DNA of 64,000 bases from Streptomyces cellostaticus (GTDB lineage Bacteria > Actinomycetota > Actinomycetes > Streptomycetales > Streptomycetaceae): the NCBI RefSeq assembly GCF_023630175.1, contig NZ_JALLIN010000033.1:1-64000 (forward strand), given 5' to 3'. The position numbers and the translations under genes were made by a program. The notes beneath the pieces are model-generated. The model had not been told where the DNA came from. It was given only the letters and a program-made list of their open reading frames with translations, and did no database searches. Of the stretch, positions 57,032-64,000 are shown one piece after another (within the stretch, counting starts at the first letter, position 1; the number at the start of each line of letters is the position of its first letter).

Positions 57032-58399
57032 TCAGCCCTCGGCGTTCTCCGCGGAGGCCTCCGACGCCTCGGCGGCCTCGGTCTCCTCCTCGTCGTCCAG
57101 GTCGACGACCTCGCCGTTGGTGTCCTTCACCGTGGCGGCGTCGACCACGACGGCCAGGGCCTTGCCGCGGGCGACCTCGCCGACCAGGAGCGGAACCTGG
57201 CCGCCCTCGACGACGGCCTGGGCGAACTGGTCGGGGGACATGCCGGAGGAGGCCGCACGCCGCATGAGGTGCTCGGTGAGCTCCTCCTGGTTGACGTTGA
57301 GGTTCTCCTTCTTGACCAGCTCGTCGAGGACGAACTGGGTCTTGATGCCCTTGACCGCGGCCTCGCGGGTCTCGGCCTCGAACTCCTCGGCGGTCTTGCC
57401 CTGGATCTCCAGGTACTTGTCGAGGTCCAGACCCATCTGGCCGAGCTGGTGGTGCTCCAGGTTGTGCTTGCGGGTGTTGACCTCGTCCTCGAGCAGCTTC
57501 TCGGGGACCGGGACCTCGACCAGCTCGAGCAGCTTCTCCAGCACGCGCTCCTGGGCCTGGGTGGCCTGGTCGTACTGCTTCATGTCGGCCAGGCGCTTGC
57601 GGCTGTCGGCGCGGAGCTCGTCCAGGGTGTCGAACTCGGAGGCGAGCTGCGCGAACTCGTCGTCCAGCGCGGGCAGTTCACGGGCGGCGACCTGGGTGAC
57701 CTTGACGGTGACCTCGGCCTCCTTGCCCGCGGCGGAGCCGCCCTTCAGCTCGGAGGCGAAGGTGGCCTCCTCGCCGGCGGACAGACCCTTGACGGCGTCG
57801 TCGATGCCGTCGAGCAGCTCACCGGAGCCGATGGTGTAGGAGACGCCGTCGGCGACGCCGTCCTCGAGGACCTCGCCGTCGACTTTGGCCCGCAGGTCGA
57901 TGGTGACGACGTCGCCGTCCTCGGCGGCGCGCTCCACCGGGGAGGTGGAGGCGAAGCGCTCACGGAGCTGCTCGACGGACTTCTCGATGTCCTCGTCGGT
58001 GACCTCGACGGCGTCGACCTCGACCTCGATGCCGGAGTAGTCCGGGATCTCCAGGGCCGGGCGGACGTCGACCTCGGCGGTGAAGTTCAGCGTCTCGCCG
58101 TCCTTCAGGTCGGTGATGTCGACCTCGGGCTGGCCCAGCGGGCTGAGCTCGGCCTCGTTGACCGCCTCGGTGTAGAACTTCGGAAGCGCGTCGTTGACGG
58201 CCTCCTCCAGCACCGCACCGCGGCCGAACCGCTGGTCGATGACGCGGGCCGGGATCTTGCCCTTGCGGAAGCCCTTCACCGTGACCTGCTGGTTGATCTT
58301 CTTGTACGCCGCGTCGAGGCTGTCCTTGAGCTCCTCGAAGGGCACCTCGACAGTGAGCCGAACCCGGGTCGGGTTCAGGGTCTCCACGGCGCTCTTCAC
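57032..58399 (-). CDS. tig: Trigger factor
   Basis: A 455-residue ribosome-associated chaperone. The N-terminal ribosome-binding domain contains the GFRKGKIP signature near residue 44. A central FKBP-type prolyl isomerase domain (GDVVTIDLRAKVDGE) and a helical C-terminal chaperone domain follow. The tail is strongly acidic (DLDDEEETEAAEASEASAEN). The GTG at 58399 has AAGGAG nine bases upstream. It lies upstream of clpP1, as in many bacteria. Confidence 0.96.
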   Translation of the reverse strand: MKSAVETLNPTRVRLTVEVPFEELKDSLDAAYKKINQQVTVKGFRKGKIPARVIDQRFGRGAVLEEAVNDALPKFYTEAVNEAELSPLGQPEVDITDLKDGETLNFTAEVDVRPALEIPDYSGIEVEVDAVEVTDEDIEKSVEQLRERFASTSPVERAAEDGDVVTIDLRAKVDGEVLEDGVADGVSYTIGSGELLDGIDDAVKGLSAGEEATFASELKGGSAAGKEAEVTVKVTQVAARELPALDDEFAQLASEFDTLDELRADSRKRLADMKQYDQATQAQERVLEKLLELVEVPVPEKLLEDEVNTRKHNLEHHQLGQMGLDLDKYLEIQGKTAEEFEAETREAAVKGIKTQFVLDELVKKENLNVNQEELTEHLMRRAASSGMSPDQFAQAVVEGGQVPLLVGEVARGKALAVVVDAATVKDTNGEVVDLDDEEETEAAEASEASAENAEG

Positions 58400-58581
58400 G
58401 GTTCGGTCTCCTTGTGGCTGACTTCTTGGTTTCTGCCGGAGCCAGACTGGTCCGGCGGATTTCGCCGCCCGGAGGAGGTCGTAGGCCGAGTGGGCCGGGA
58501 CACACGGGCGCGCAGCTTGCATAGTAACCGCAGCCGGTCAGCGCCCCAAAAGGCGATCATCAGGATGCCGTGAGCCGGTGG

Positions 58582-58655
58582 TCGGGGTGGCGGGATTTGA
58601 ACCCACGGCCTTCCGCTCCCAAAGCGGACGCGCTACCAAGCTGCGCCACACCCCG
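58582..58655 (-). tRNA. tRNA-Pro (TGG anticodon)
   Basis: Acceptor arms CGGGGTG and CACCCCG pair, with an A discriminator and no encoded CCA. The anticodon arm TCCGC-TTTGGGA-GCGGA carries TGG. The T-loop is GTTCAAATC. The D-loop and variable loop have normal lengths. Confidence 0.95.
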
Positions 58656-58817
58656 TCTGGTGCGACACGTAGGGTACATGTCCGGGCCGACTCCGTCGGC
58701 CGGTTTCGGCGTCGCCGCGCATACGACATCGCCGCAGTCCAACGCGTTGGCCTCCGCGGTGGCCGACCCGCTACGATGCTCAGCAGTGCCACGGTCCCGG
58801 ACCGGCGGCATGTTGTC

Positions 58818-58888
58818 GCGGGCGTAGCTCAATGGTAGAGCCCTAGTCTTCCAAACTAGCTACGCGGGTTCGATTCCCGTCGCCCGCT
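58818..58888 (+). tRNA. tRNA-Gly (TCC anticodon)
   Basis: Acceptor arms GCGGGCG and CGCCCGC pair, followed by a T discriminator and an encoded CCA at 58889-58891. The anticodon arm CTAGT-CTTCCAA-ACTAG carries TCC. The T-loop is GTTCGATTC. Its 3' end is the attachment site of a relic element. Confidence 0.95.
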
Positions 58889-58890
58889 CC
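58863..58890. other. att-like core, left copy (tRNA-Gly 3' end)
   Basis: 28 bases matching 59909-59936 at 27 positions. The left copy is part of the functional tRNA, consistent with an integrative element that restores the tRNA at one junction. Confidence 0.65.
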
Positions 58891-58896
58891 ACCCGG

Positions 58897-58940
58897 CGAA
58901 GGCCCAGGTAGGCGGTAATTTCACTGCCCCTGGGCCTTCG
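58897..58940 (+). terminator. Terminator after tRNA-Gly
   Basis: CGAAGGCCCAGG and CCTGGGCCTTCG form a 12-base stem around a loop of about 20 bases, starting six bases beyond the encoded CCA. Confidence 0.65.
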
Positions 58941-58957
58941 GTCGTTCTCCGAGCTGC

Positions 58958-59155
58958 TCAGCCCTGCGCGTCCCCCGCGTGCCCCTCCGGCCGACGGCGG
59001 CGCTTCGGAGCATCCACGATCACCGCGTCCACACCGCCGGCGATCTCGCGCTCACGACGCCCGGAAGTGTGCTGACGGATCGGCGCCGCACGGGTCGAGC
59101 TGCGGCCGAGGCGGGTCATCAGCTCACGCGGAGCCCCTTGGCGCGCGCAGCTCCA
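58958..59155 (-). pseudogene. Degenerate tyrosine integrase C-terminus
   Basis: Minus-strand codons read GAPRELMTRLGRSSTRAAPI, then RQHTSGRRERE and a C-terminus ending GHAGDAQG. This is the C-terminal pattern of phage/ICE-type tyrosine recombinases of actinobacteria (compare ELMARLGHSSTRAALIYQHA). The catalytic tyrosine of IYQHA is replaced by arginine (PIRQH) and the upstream catalytic domain is missing, so it is inactive. It is oriented toward the tRNA-Gly 3' end, the usual place for an integrase at a tRNA att site. Confidence 0.6.
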
Positions 59156-59290
59156 CAGACCGTCCGACGCGCCAGACGCTCACGGGGCCATGGTCACTCG
59201 CGCCGAAGCAGCTCCCGGCCGGAGTCGCTGCGCCGACCGCGCGGGCGCCTCAACGTTCCGGTGAGCCCAGGCGGTCGTTACGGTGATCAC

Positions 59291-59758
59291 ATGATGCCCG
59301 GCTCCGCCTCACCCGCAGACATCTCGTCGATGCCGAGGGCCGAGTTCGCCTTCCCCGGCCCACTGCGCAACCGGCTCGTCGCAGCCGTCCTCGACGGTTC
59401 CAAGACCTCCACGACAGGACTCGTCGCTGACTACGAGCATGCGGGAGAGCCCCTGCCGGAAGTCGGGAACCGTTCGGTGGTCGTCGACTCGGACGATCGT
59501 CCGGTCGCAGTCATCGAGGTGACCGGCGTGCGTATCCTCCCGCTGGCGCAGGTGGATCTTGCCCACGTCGTGGACGAGGGGGAAGGGGACACCAGCGTCG
59601 CCGAGTGGCGTGAAGGCCACGAGCGGTTCTGGCACAGCGAGGAGATGCGGACGGCCCTGGAGGACCCCGACTTCACCGTGGACGACAGGACGCTGGCGAT
59701 TCTGCAGCGCTTCCGCCTCGTCGCAGACCTGCGCGTCTCCGATCGACCGATCTCCTGA
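59291..59758 (+). CDS. ASCH domain-containing protein
   Basis: A 155-residue protein with the ASCH fold: RNRLVAAVLDGSKTSTTGLV (the conserved GxKxxT/S motif), then VDSDDRPVAVIEVTGVRILPL and a C-terminal helical part with REGHERFWHSEE. ASCH proteins bind or process RNA or modified nucleobases. It is located inside a relic element between tRNA-Gly and a copy of the tRNA 3' end, so it may be cargo. Two ATGs (59291 and 59294) are possible, and the ribosome-binding site is weak. Confidence 0.8.
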   Translation: MMPGSASPADISSMPRAEFAFPGPLRNRLVAAVLDGSKTSTTGLVADYEHAGEPLPEVGNRSVVVDSDDRPVAVIEVTGVRILPLAQVDLAHVVDEGEGDTSVAEWREGHERFWHSEEMRTALEDPDFTVDDRTLAILQRFRLVADLRVSDRPIS

Positions 59759-60247
59759 TCCACGGGTGACGCCGCGCCCCCTGACGTGCCCGTCGGAACA
59801 GTGGGCAACGGGGAGTCCCGGAGAACGGCGGAGCGCCACCCGAAGCCGCGCAGGCCGACGTCTCCCAGGGCAGCCCTCACCCGGTTGCGCGAGCTTTCGA
59901 ACCGGCCGCGCGGGTTCCATTCCCGTCGCCCGCTCCGCACGGCCAAGACGTGGCCGAACCCGCGGGGCGCGCGGTGCACGATCCGGCCTCGCCTCCCGGG
60001 GGCGGATCCAGCCGGTGGCGGGCCCCGCCACGCCCGGCCCACCCGGCCCAGGGGGAAGGCCGTGAGCCCGGCCGGGCGCACGTGGTTCGTCGCGCCTTCC
60101 GGCGGGATCGCGGCATGACCGACGCCCCCTCCGGTGACCGCACCGGCGGAGCACACCGCCTCGCCCCGCCGACGGCCGGCCCCGGCTCGTGCCGGGTGGG
60201 TGGCGTGTGCCGTGCGAGGGTGGGCGGCAGGCGGGGCGCGGGTCGGG
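59759..60247. other. 489-bp region with right att copy
   Basis: Contains the 28-base copy of the tRNA-Gly 3' end at 59909-59936, preceded by a fragment with weak similarity to the tRNA anticodon arm. The rest, especially 59940-60220, is very GC rich and has no gene I can support. Confidence 0.5.
59909..59936. other. att-like core, right copy
   Basis: Matches 58863-58890 at 27 of 28 bases. The one difference (G to C in the T-loop) would disrupt a tRNA. It marks the right end of the relic element. Confidence 0.65.
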
Positions 60248-60442
60248 TCAGAAGCTGATCTGGTTGATCGTCTCCGCTATCGAGTTCATGAAGCGGTTGA
60301 TCGACGGCGCCATGCCGGTCGAGGCGAGGAAGAAGCCGAAGAGGACCGCGACGATGGCCGGGCCGGCCTTGATGTTCCCCCCTCGGATCAGCACCACAAG
60401 GATGATCGCCAACAGCAGCACCACGGACAGTGAAATGGCCAC
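60248..60442 (-). CDS. Small membrane protein, 64 residues
   Basis: A 64-residue protein with two hydrophobic segments (SVVLLLAIILVVLIRGG and AIVAVLFGFFLASTG) and a polar C-terminus (INRFMNSIAETINQIS). The start is GTG with AAGGTG about nine bases upstream. No family is recognised. It probably forms a helical hairpin in the membrane. Confidence 0.65.
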   Translation of the reverse strand: MAISLSVVLLLAIILVVLIRGGNIKAGPAIVAVLFGFFLASTGMAPSINRFMNSIAETINQISF

Positions 60443-60881
60443 AACTGATCACACCTTCGGTCGGTCCGCTCTCCCGGCCCTGGGACGCGGCCCCGCGCAC
60501 CCCAGCCAGAACCATCGTGCCACCAACCCGGCCCTTGTATGCGGGCCGTGACACAACGTCGGCCGGTGGTCCGGCCCCGCGGGAGCCCGCACAGCAATTC
60601 GACGCACACACCTGCACCTGCGGCTCGGGGAATTGCGCGGCCCGTTTTCCGTGTCCACACATCATGTGCGCAAGTAATTCGAATTGATGACACAGAGGCA
60701 ACGTATGACCGAATTAGTCGGTATGAATCGGTACATAGAGGTCGAACGAGGGTGCTGCTGTGCCGACCATCACGTGGACAGGGCAGGCAAGTTCTGTAAA
60801 TCAGGGGGTACTCGAACGCGATAACCAGGAATAACAGGCGGGGTTTTACGGAATCCCACCGTCGACGCTAGGGTGCCTGAG
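60443..60881. other. AT-rich divergent region with short ORF
   Basis: 439 bases between divergent genes. From 60650 to 60860 it is notably AT rich for this genome and includes AATTCGAATT and an encoded 39-residue ORF with a TTA codon (60705-60824). Promoters for both flanking genes must lie here. Confidence 0.45.
60705..60824 (+). CDS. Possible 39-residue Cys-rich peptide with a TTA codon
   Basis: The frame reads MTELVGMNRYIEVERGCCCA, then DHHVDRAGKFCKSGG and a short tail. It has GAGG seven bases before the ATG and three consecutive cysteines. The fourth codon is TTA, which in streptomycetes needs the bldA tRNA. Codon bias is not typical of local genes. It may be a leader peptide or a chance ORF. 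Confidence 0.3.
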   Translation: MTELVGMNRYIEVERGCCCADHHVDRAGKFCKSGGTRTR

Positions 60882-62069
60882 ATGTTTGAAGCCGCCTCGT
60901 CCCCCGGCCAGAACCGCAGACCACTCCCCCCGGCACAGTCGCCGGCCGACGGAGTGCCCGGTCCGCGTACCCCGATGAGCGAACAGGAGGGGCGGACGGC
61001 GGCGGACAGACCGGGCAAACAGCGCGACTCGTTCTTCGACAACGCCAAGTACCTGGCCATCGTGCTGGTCGCGATGGGCCACGCCTGGGAACCGCTGAAG
61101 GGCGACAGCCGCGTCCTGGAAGCCCTCTACACGGTCGTGTACGCCTTCCACATGCCGGCGTTCATCATCATCTCCGGCTTCTTCTCGCGCAGTTTCGACA
61201 TGCGCCCGGACCGGCTGAAGCGGCTGATCACCGGTGTGGCCGTGCCGTACATCCTCTTCGAGACGGCGTACCCGCTCTTCAAGAACCTCGTCGACCACTC
61301 CGACGAGGAGGTCAGCCTCCTCGACCCCTGGTACCTGACCTGGTTCCTGGTCGCCCTGTTCGTCTGGCGGCTCACCACGCCGATGTGGAAGCTGGTGCGC
61401 TGGCCGCTGCCGGTGGCCGTCGGCATCGCCATGCTCGCCAGCGTCAGCCCGAGCATCGGGGACGACCTCGACCTCCAGCGCGTGCTGCAGTTCCTGCCGT
61501 ACTTCGTGCTCGGCCTGTGCATGCAGCCCAAGCACTTCCACATGGTGCGCCGGCGCTGGGTGCGAATCGCCTCGGTGCCGGTCTTCGCGGGCGCGCTCGC
61601 GTTCGGCTGGTGGTCGGTGCCACGCATGAACACGGCGTGGTTCTACCACCGCGACTCCGCCCAGGAACTCGGCGCGCCGTGGTGGGTGGGCCCGGTGATG
61701 GTGCTGGCGATGATGGCCTGCTCGCTGCTGCTGACGGCGTGCTTCTTCGCCTGGGTGCCGCGCCGCAGGATGTGGTTCACGGCCCTGGGCGCCGGCACCC
61801 TGTACGGCTACCTGCTGCACGGCTTCGTGGTGAAGTTCGCCGACTACCGGGGCTGGTTCGACCACTCCGCGCTGCACCACCCGCTGGGCGAGATCCTGGT
61901 CACCGTCCTCGCGGCCGCCGCCGTCACCCTGCTGTGCACCACTCCGGTGCGTCGGGTGTTCCGGTTCGCGATGGAGCCGAAGATGGCCTGGGCGTTCAAG
62001 CAGGACGCGACCGAACTGGCCCGCGAACGCCGGCGCAGGGAGCACGAGCGCGAGAAGGTCAGCGCCTAG
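60882..62069 (+). CDS. Acyltransferase family 3 membrane protein
   Basis: A 395-residue membrane protein with about ten helices. After a Pro-rich cytoplasmic tail of about 45 residues it shows the acyltransferase-3 pattern DNAKYLAIVLVAMGHAWEPL and YAFHMPAFIIISGFFS. These enzymes transfer O-acyl groups to extracytoplasmic glycans or lipids. The ATG at 60882 is preferred to a GTG at 60873; AGGGTG lies six bases upstream. The C-terminus is basic (ARERRRREHEREK). It converges with and overlaps the HD gene by 11 bases. Confidence 0.85.
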   Translation: MFEAASSPGQNRRPLPPAQSPADGVPGPRTPMSEQEGRTAADRPGKQRDSFFDNAKYLAIVLVAMGHAWEPLKGDSRVLEALYTVVYAFHMPAFIIISGFFSRSFDMRPDRLKRLITGVAVPYILFETAYPLFKNLVDHSDEEVSLLDPWYLTWFLVALFVWRLTTPMWKLVRWPLPVAVGIAMLASVSPSIGDDLDLQRVLQFLPYFVLGLCMQPKHFHMVRRRWVRIASVPVFAGALAFGWWSVPRMNTAWFYHRDSAQELGAPWWVGPVMVLAMMACSLLLTACFFAWVPRRRMWFTALGAGTLYGYLLHGFVVKFADYRGWFDHSALHHPLGEILVTVLAAAAVTLLCTTPVRRVFRFAMEPKMAWAFKQDATELARERRRREHEREKVSA

Positions 62070-62547
62070 GCGTCGCCCTGCCGGCCCCCGGTTCCCCCTG
62101 GCCCGGACCGAGAAGTGCCCGCATCCGCGCGTACTTCTCGGTCAGTCGTCTCCGGGTCCGTTCGTCCAGGACCGCCAGCCGGGCCGGGTCGGCGTTGTGC
62201 GCCAGGTCGGCCTCCTTCACCAGCAGCGCGCCCGGGGTGGCCAGGATGCGCCGCGCGTACGCCTCGGGGGCCTCGCCGGCGCGCTTGGTGACGGCGCGCA
62301 CGACGGCCTTGGTACGTGCCGTCAGGGCGGCGCCCTCGAGCCACTCCTCGCTCAGCGCGCCGTCCTCCACGGCGTCGTGCAGCCAGGCCGCCGCGATCAG
62401 TTCGGCGTCCCCGCCCCGGGCCCGTACCCCCTCGGCCACGGCCGCGAGGTGTTCGGCGTACGGTCGCCCCGCCTTGTCGGTCTGTCCCTCGTGCGCGGCC
62501 CGTGCGAGGTGCTCGACCTCGCCGGGGCCGAGTGGAGTCAGGTTCAT
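62059..62547 (-). CDS. HD-domain hydrolase (RelA/SpoT-like)
   Basis: A 162-residue metal-dependent HD phosphohydrolase. Motifs are YAEHLAAVAEGVRARG, AAWLHDAVEDG (the HD pair) and KEADLAHNADP (the third metal ligand), as in the stand-alone small alarmone hydrolase or guanosine polyphosphate hydrolase group. Substrate is unknown. The ATG at 62547 is chosen because GGGGAC lies eight bases upstream; an in-frame extension to 62592 is possible. Its 3' end overlaps the convergent acyltransferase gene. Confidence 0.85.
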   Translation of the reverse strand: MNLTPLGPGEVEHLARAAHEGQTDKAGRPYAEHLAAVAEGVRARGGDAELIAAAWLHDAVEDGALSEEWLEGAALTARTKAVVRAVTKRAGEAPEAYARRILATPGALLVKEADLAHNADPARLAVLDERTRRRLTEKYARMRALLGPGQGEPGAGRATPRR

Positions 62548-62588
62548 CGGCCCAGTGTCCCCGGTGCGCCGGGCCCGCGGTACCCGGG

Positions 62589-63761
62589 TCAACGGGGAGC
62601 CGACGTGGCCTCGCGGCAGATCAGCAGCAGGGCCCTGTCGTCGTTGACGTCCTTGGCGACCGCCTCGATGAGGTGCCAGGCGGCGCCGTGGAAGCCGCCG
62701 GCGACATAGCGGTCGGCCTCGCCGGTGAGGCGGTCGATGCCCTCGACGATGTCCCGGTCGGAGGTCTCCACCAGGCCGTCCGTGAAGAGCATGAGCACGT
62801 CGCCCGGCCGCAGCGAGCCCTTCGTGGAGTCGAACTGGGCGCCGTCGTAGACCCCGAGCAGCGGGCCCTCGGCGGCCTTCTCCTCCCAGCGCCCGCTGCC
62901 CGCGCTGAGCTGGAGGCCCGGCGGGTGCCCCGCGGAGTAGAGCTCGTAGTCACCGGAGTCCAGGTCCAGGACCAGGTGGATGGAGGTGGCGAAGCCCTCG
63001 TCCCAGTCCTGGCGGAGCAGGTAGCCGTTGGCCGCCGGGAGGAAGGCGTGCGGCGGCAGGGAGCCGAGCAGGCCGCCGAAGGCGCCGGACAGCAGCAGGG
63101 CGCGCGATCCGGCGTCCATGCCCTTGCCGGAGACGTCCGTGAGGACGACTTCCAGGGTGCGGCCCCCGTTGGTGCGGGCCGCGACCACGAAGTCGCCCGA
63201 GAAGGACTGGCCGCCCGCCGGGCGCAGCGCCATCTCGTGGTGCCAGCCCTGCGGCAGCTTCGGCAGCGTGCTCTGCACCCGGATCCGCTCGCGCAGGTCG
63301 AACAGCATGGTGCCGCCGCGCCGCCAGGGCACGCCGACCCGGTTGCGGAACTGCGCGGTGAGCAGCCCGAAGGAGCCGCACGCGGCGACCACCAGGACCA
63401 CGCCCGGGGTGACCCGCGAGGGCCCCTCGGTGTACGGGCCGAGCCGCACCGACTCCACGATCAGCGCGGTGGCCGCGGTGGCGTACAGGCCGAGCAGGCT
63501 GGCCGGGCGCAGCAGCAGGCCGCCCGCGACGATCGGCAGCACCAGCGCGCCCGGCGAGAACCACACCGAGTTGCCGAGTGTCAGGGCCGTGAGGACGGGA
63601 ATGGTGAGCAGCAGGCCGACGAGCGCGATCCAGTCCGAGCCGTCGCCGCGGAAGTAGTCCACGGCGCTTCTGCGCAGGCCGACGCGGACCCGGTGCCACT
63701 GCATCTTCCACCGGGCCGTGAACGTCTCGGCCTTGGAGCGCCGCGCTCGTCCTGCTGCCAT
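62589..63761 (-). CDS. Membrane-anchored SpoIIE-type PP2C phosphatase
   Basis: A 390-residue phosphatase. Residues 1-35 are basic, then four hydrophobic segments anchor it (LVGLLLTIPVLTAL to VVLVVAACGSFGLL). The C-terminal PP2C/SpoIIE domain (about 175-385) keeps metal-binding aspartates in SFSGDFVVAA, LTDVSGKGMDAG, MLFTDGLVE and VNDDRALLL. It probably dephosphorylates an anti-sigma-factor antagonist. Unlike the protein at 6477-9140 it has no HATPase domain. Confidence 0.88.
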   Translation of the reverse strand: MAAGRARRSKAETFTARWKMQWHRVRVGLRRSAVDYFRGDGSDWIALVGLLLTIPVLTALTLGNSVWFSPGALVLPIVAGGLLLRPASLLGLYATAATALIVESVRLGPYTEGPSRVTPGVVLVVAACGSFGLLTAQFRNRVGVPWRRGGTMLFDLRERIRVQSTLPKLPQGWHHEMALRPAGGQSFSGDFVVAARTNGGRTLEVVLTDVSGKGMDAGSRALLLSGAFGGLLGSLPPHAFLPAANGYLLRQDWDEGFATSIHLVLDLDSGDYELYSAGHPPGLQLSAGSGRWEEKAAEGPLLGVYDGAQFDSTKGSLRPGDVLMLFTDGLVETSDRDIVEGIDRLTGEADRYVAGGFHGAAWHLIEAVAKDVNDDRALLLICREATSAPR

Positions 63762-63936
63762 CAGTTCGGGACCCTATCCATCGGACCAGCCCCTTGGCAC
63801 GGGAGGTCCCACTTGTCCCCCGTGCGAGGCTCCGCTTCACGGTTGGACTTCACAGTGAACGGCACGAACGGCCGTCGCGCCGCCGCCTGGGAGAAATTCG
63901 CTGGCTCGTCCCGGGACGCGCTGATAGGCATGGCGC

Positions 63937-64000
63937 ATGGCGACCCAGCGTGTGACCGAGCTGACAGTGCTGCGCCCCGAGGAGTGGGACGGGTGGTTCG
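63937..64000 (+). CDS. Likely GNAT-family acetyltransferase, N-terminal fragment
   Basis: Only the first 21 codons are in the window. They read MATQRVTELTVLRPEEWDGW with strongly G/C-biased third positions. The pattern is like the start of streptomycete GNAT or Eis-type N-acetyltransferases. An overlapping ATG at 63930 opens another frame with weaker bias. Confidence 0.5.
   Translation, partial: MATQRVTELTVLRPEEWDGWF

Larger units (their letters stand above)
58892..59290. other. Region between tRNA-Gly and the ASCH gene
   Basis: 399 bases containing a hairpin that probably ends the tRNA transcript (58897-58940), the decayed integrase (58958 to about 59155) and a short lead-in to the ASCH gene. 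No intact gene. Confidence 0.55.

Noticed and set aside
59940..60240. Minus-strand frame with moderate G/C bias beyond the right att copy
   Set aside because: It has no ribosome-binding site or family resemblance and runs through the att copy and the end of the ASCH gene.

Overview
The window is high-GC actinobacterial DNA that looks like a Streptomyces chromosome. Evidence for this is the GC-rich third codon positions, the frequent GTG starts, the two-paralogue clpP1-clpP2 operon upstream of clpX, the mreB-mreC-mreD-mrdA-rodA wall cluster next to ndk, folC and valS, and an RNase E/G gene at the left edge. Most conserved genes lie on the minus strand.

Layout. 1-3.2 kb: start of an RNase E/G gene, a TIGR03936-type protein and two membrane proteins. 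3.4-9.1 kb: an alpha/beta hydrolase, a DUF805 protein, a secreted beta-helix protein, and an unusual single-ORF fusion of an APC permease with a SpoIIE phosphatase and a HATPase. 9.2-14.3 kb: an array of eight small secreted proteins in several paralogous groups, with strong hairpins between them. 14.5-24.1 kb: a stand-alone condensation-domain protein, a class C beta-lactamase-like lipoprotein, an unknown protein, an SRPBCC protein, and a convergent arylsulfatase and formylglycine-generating enzyme pair. 24.2-32.2 kb: an accessory block with two membrane proteins, two Cys-nucleophile hydrolases, an NAD(P)-binding protein and two tandem XRE/MmyB regulators. 32.4-37.4 kb: a WXG100-linked polymorphic toxin locus (two WXG100 proteins, an RNase A-like toxin, an immunity candidate, a truncated second toxin module and a CdiI-type immunity protein). 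It is bracketed by imperfect direct repeats of about 300 bp derived from the 3' end of the neighbouring radical SAM gene.

37.3-58.4 kb is the conserved core: radical SAM, CYTH-CHAD, rodA, mrdA, mreD, mreC, mreB, ndk, DUF4233, folC, valS, a Pro-rich membrane protein, clpX, clpP2, clpP1 and tig. These serve lateral wall growth, nucleotide and folate metabolism, Val-tRNA charging and ATP-dependent proteolysis. 58.5-60 kb holds tRNA-Pro and tRNA-Gly, followed by a decayed integrase and a copy of the tRNA-Gly 3' end, which marks a relic integrative element around an ASCH gene. 60.2-64 kb: a small membrane protein, an acyltransferase, an HD hydrolase, a second SpoIIE-type phosphatase and the start of a likely GNAT gene.

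The TIGR03936 and TIGR03960 genes, which are usually neighbours or fused, are here about 36 kb apart. The interval between them appears to have grown by accretion of accessory DNA. The items I would check first are the permease-phosphatase-kinase fusion, the toxin island with its repeats, and the small secreted protein array.
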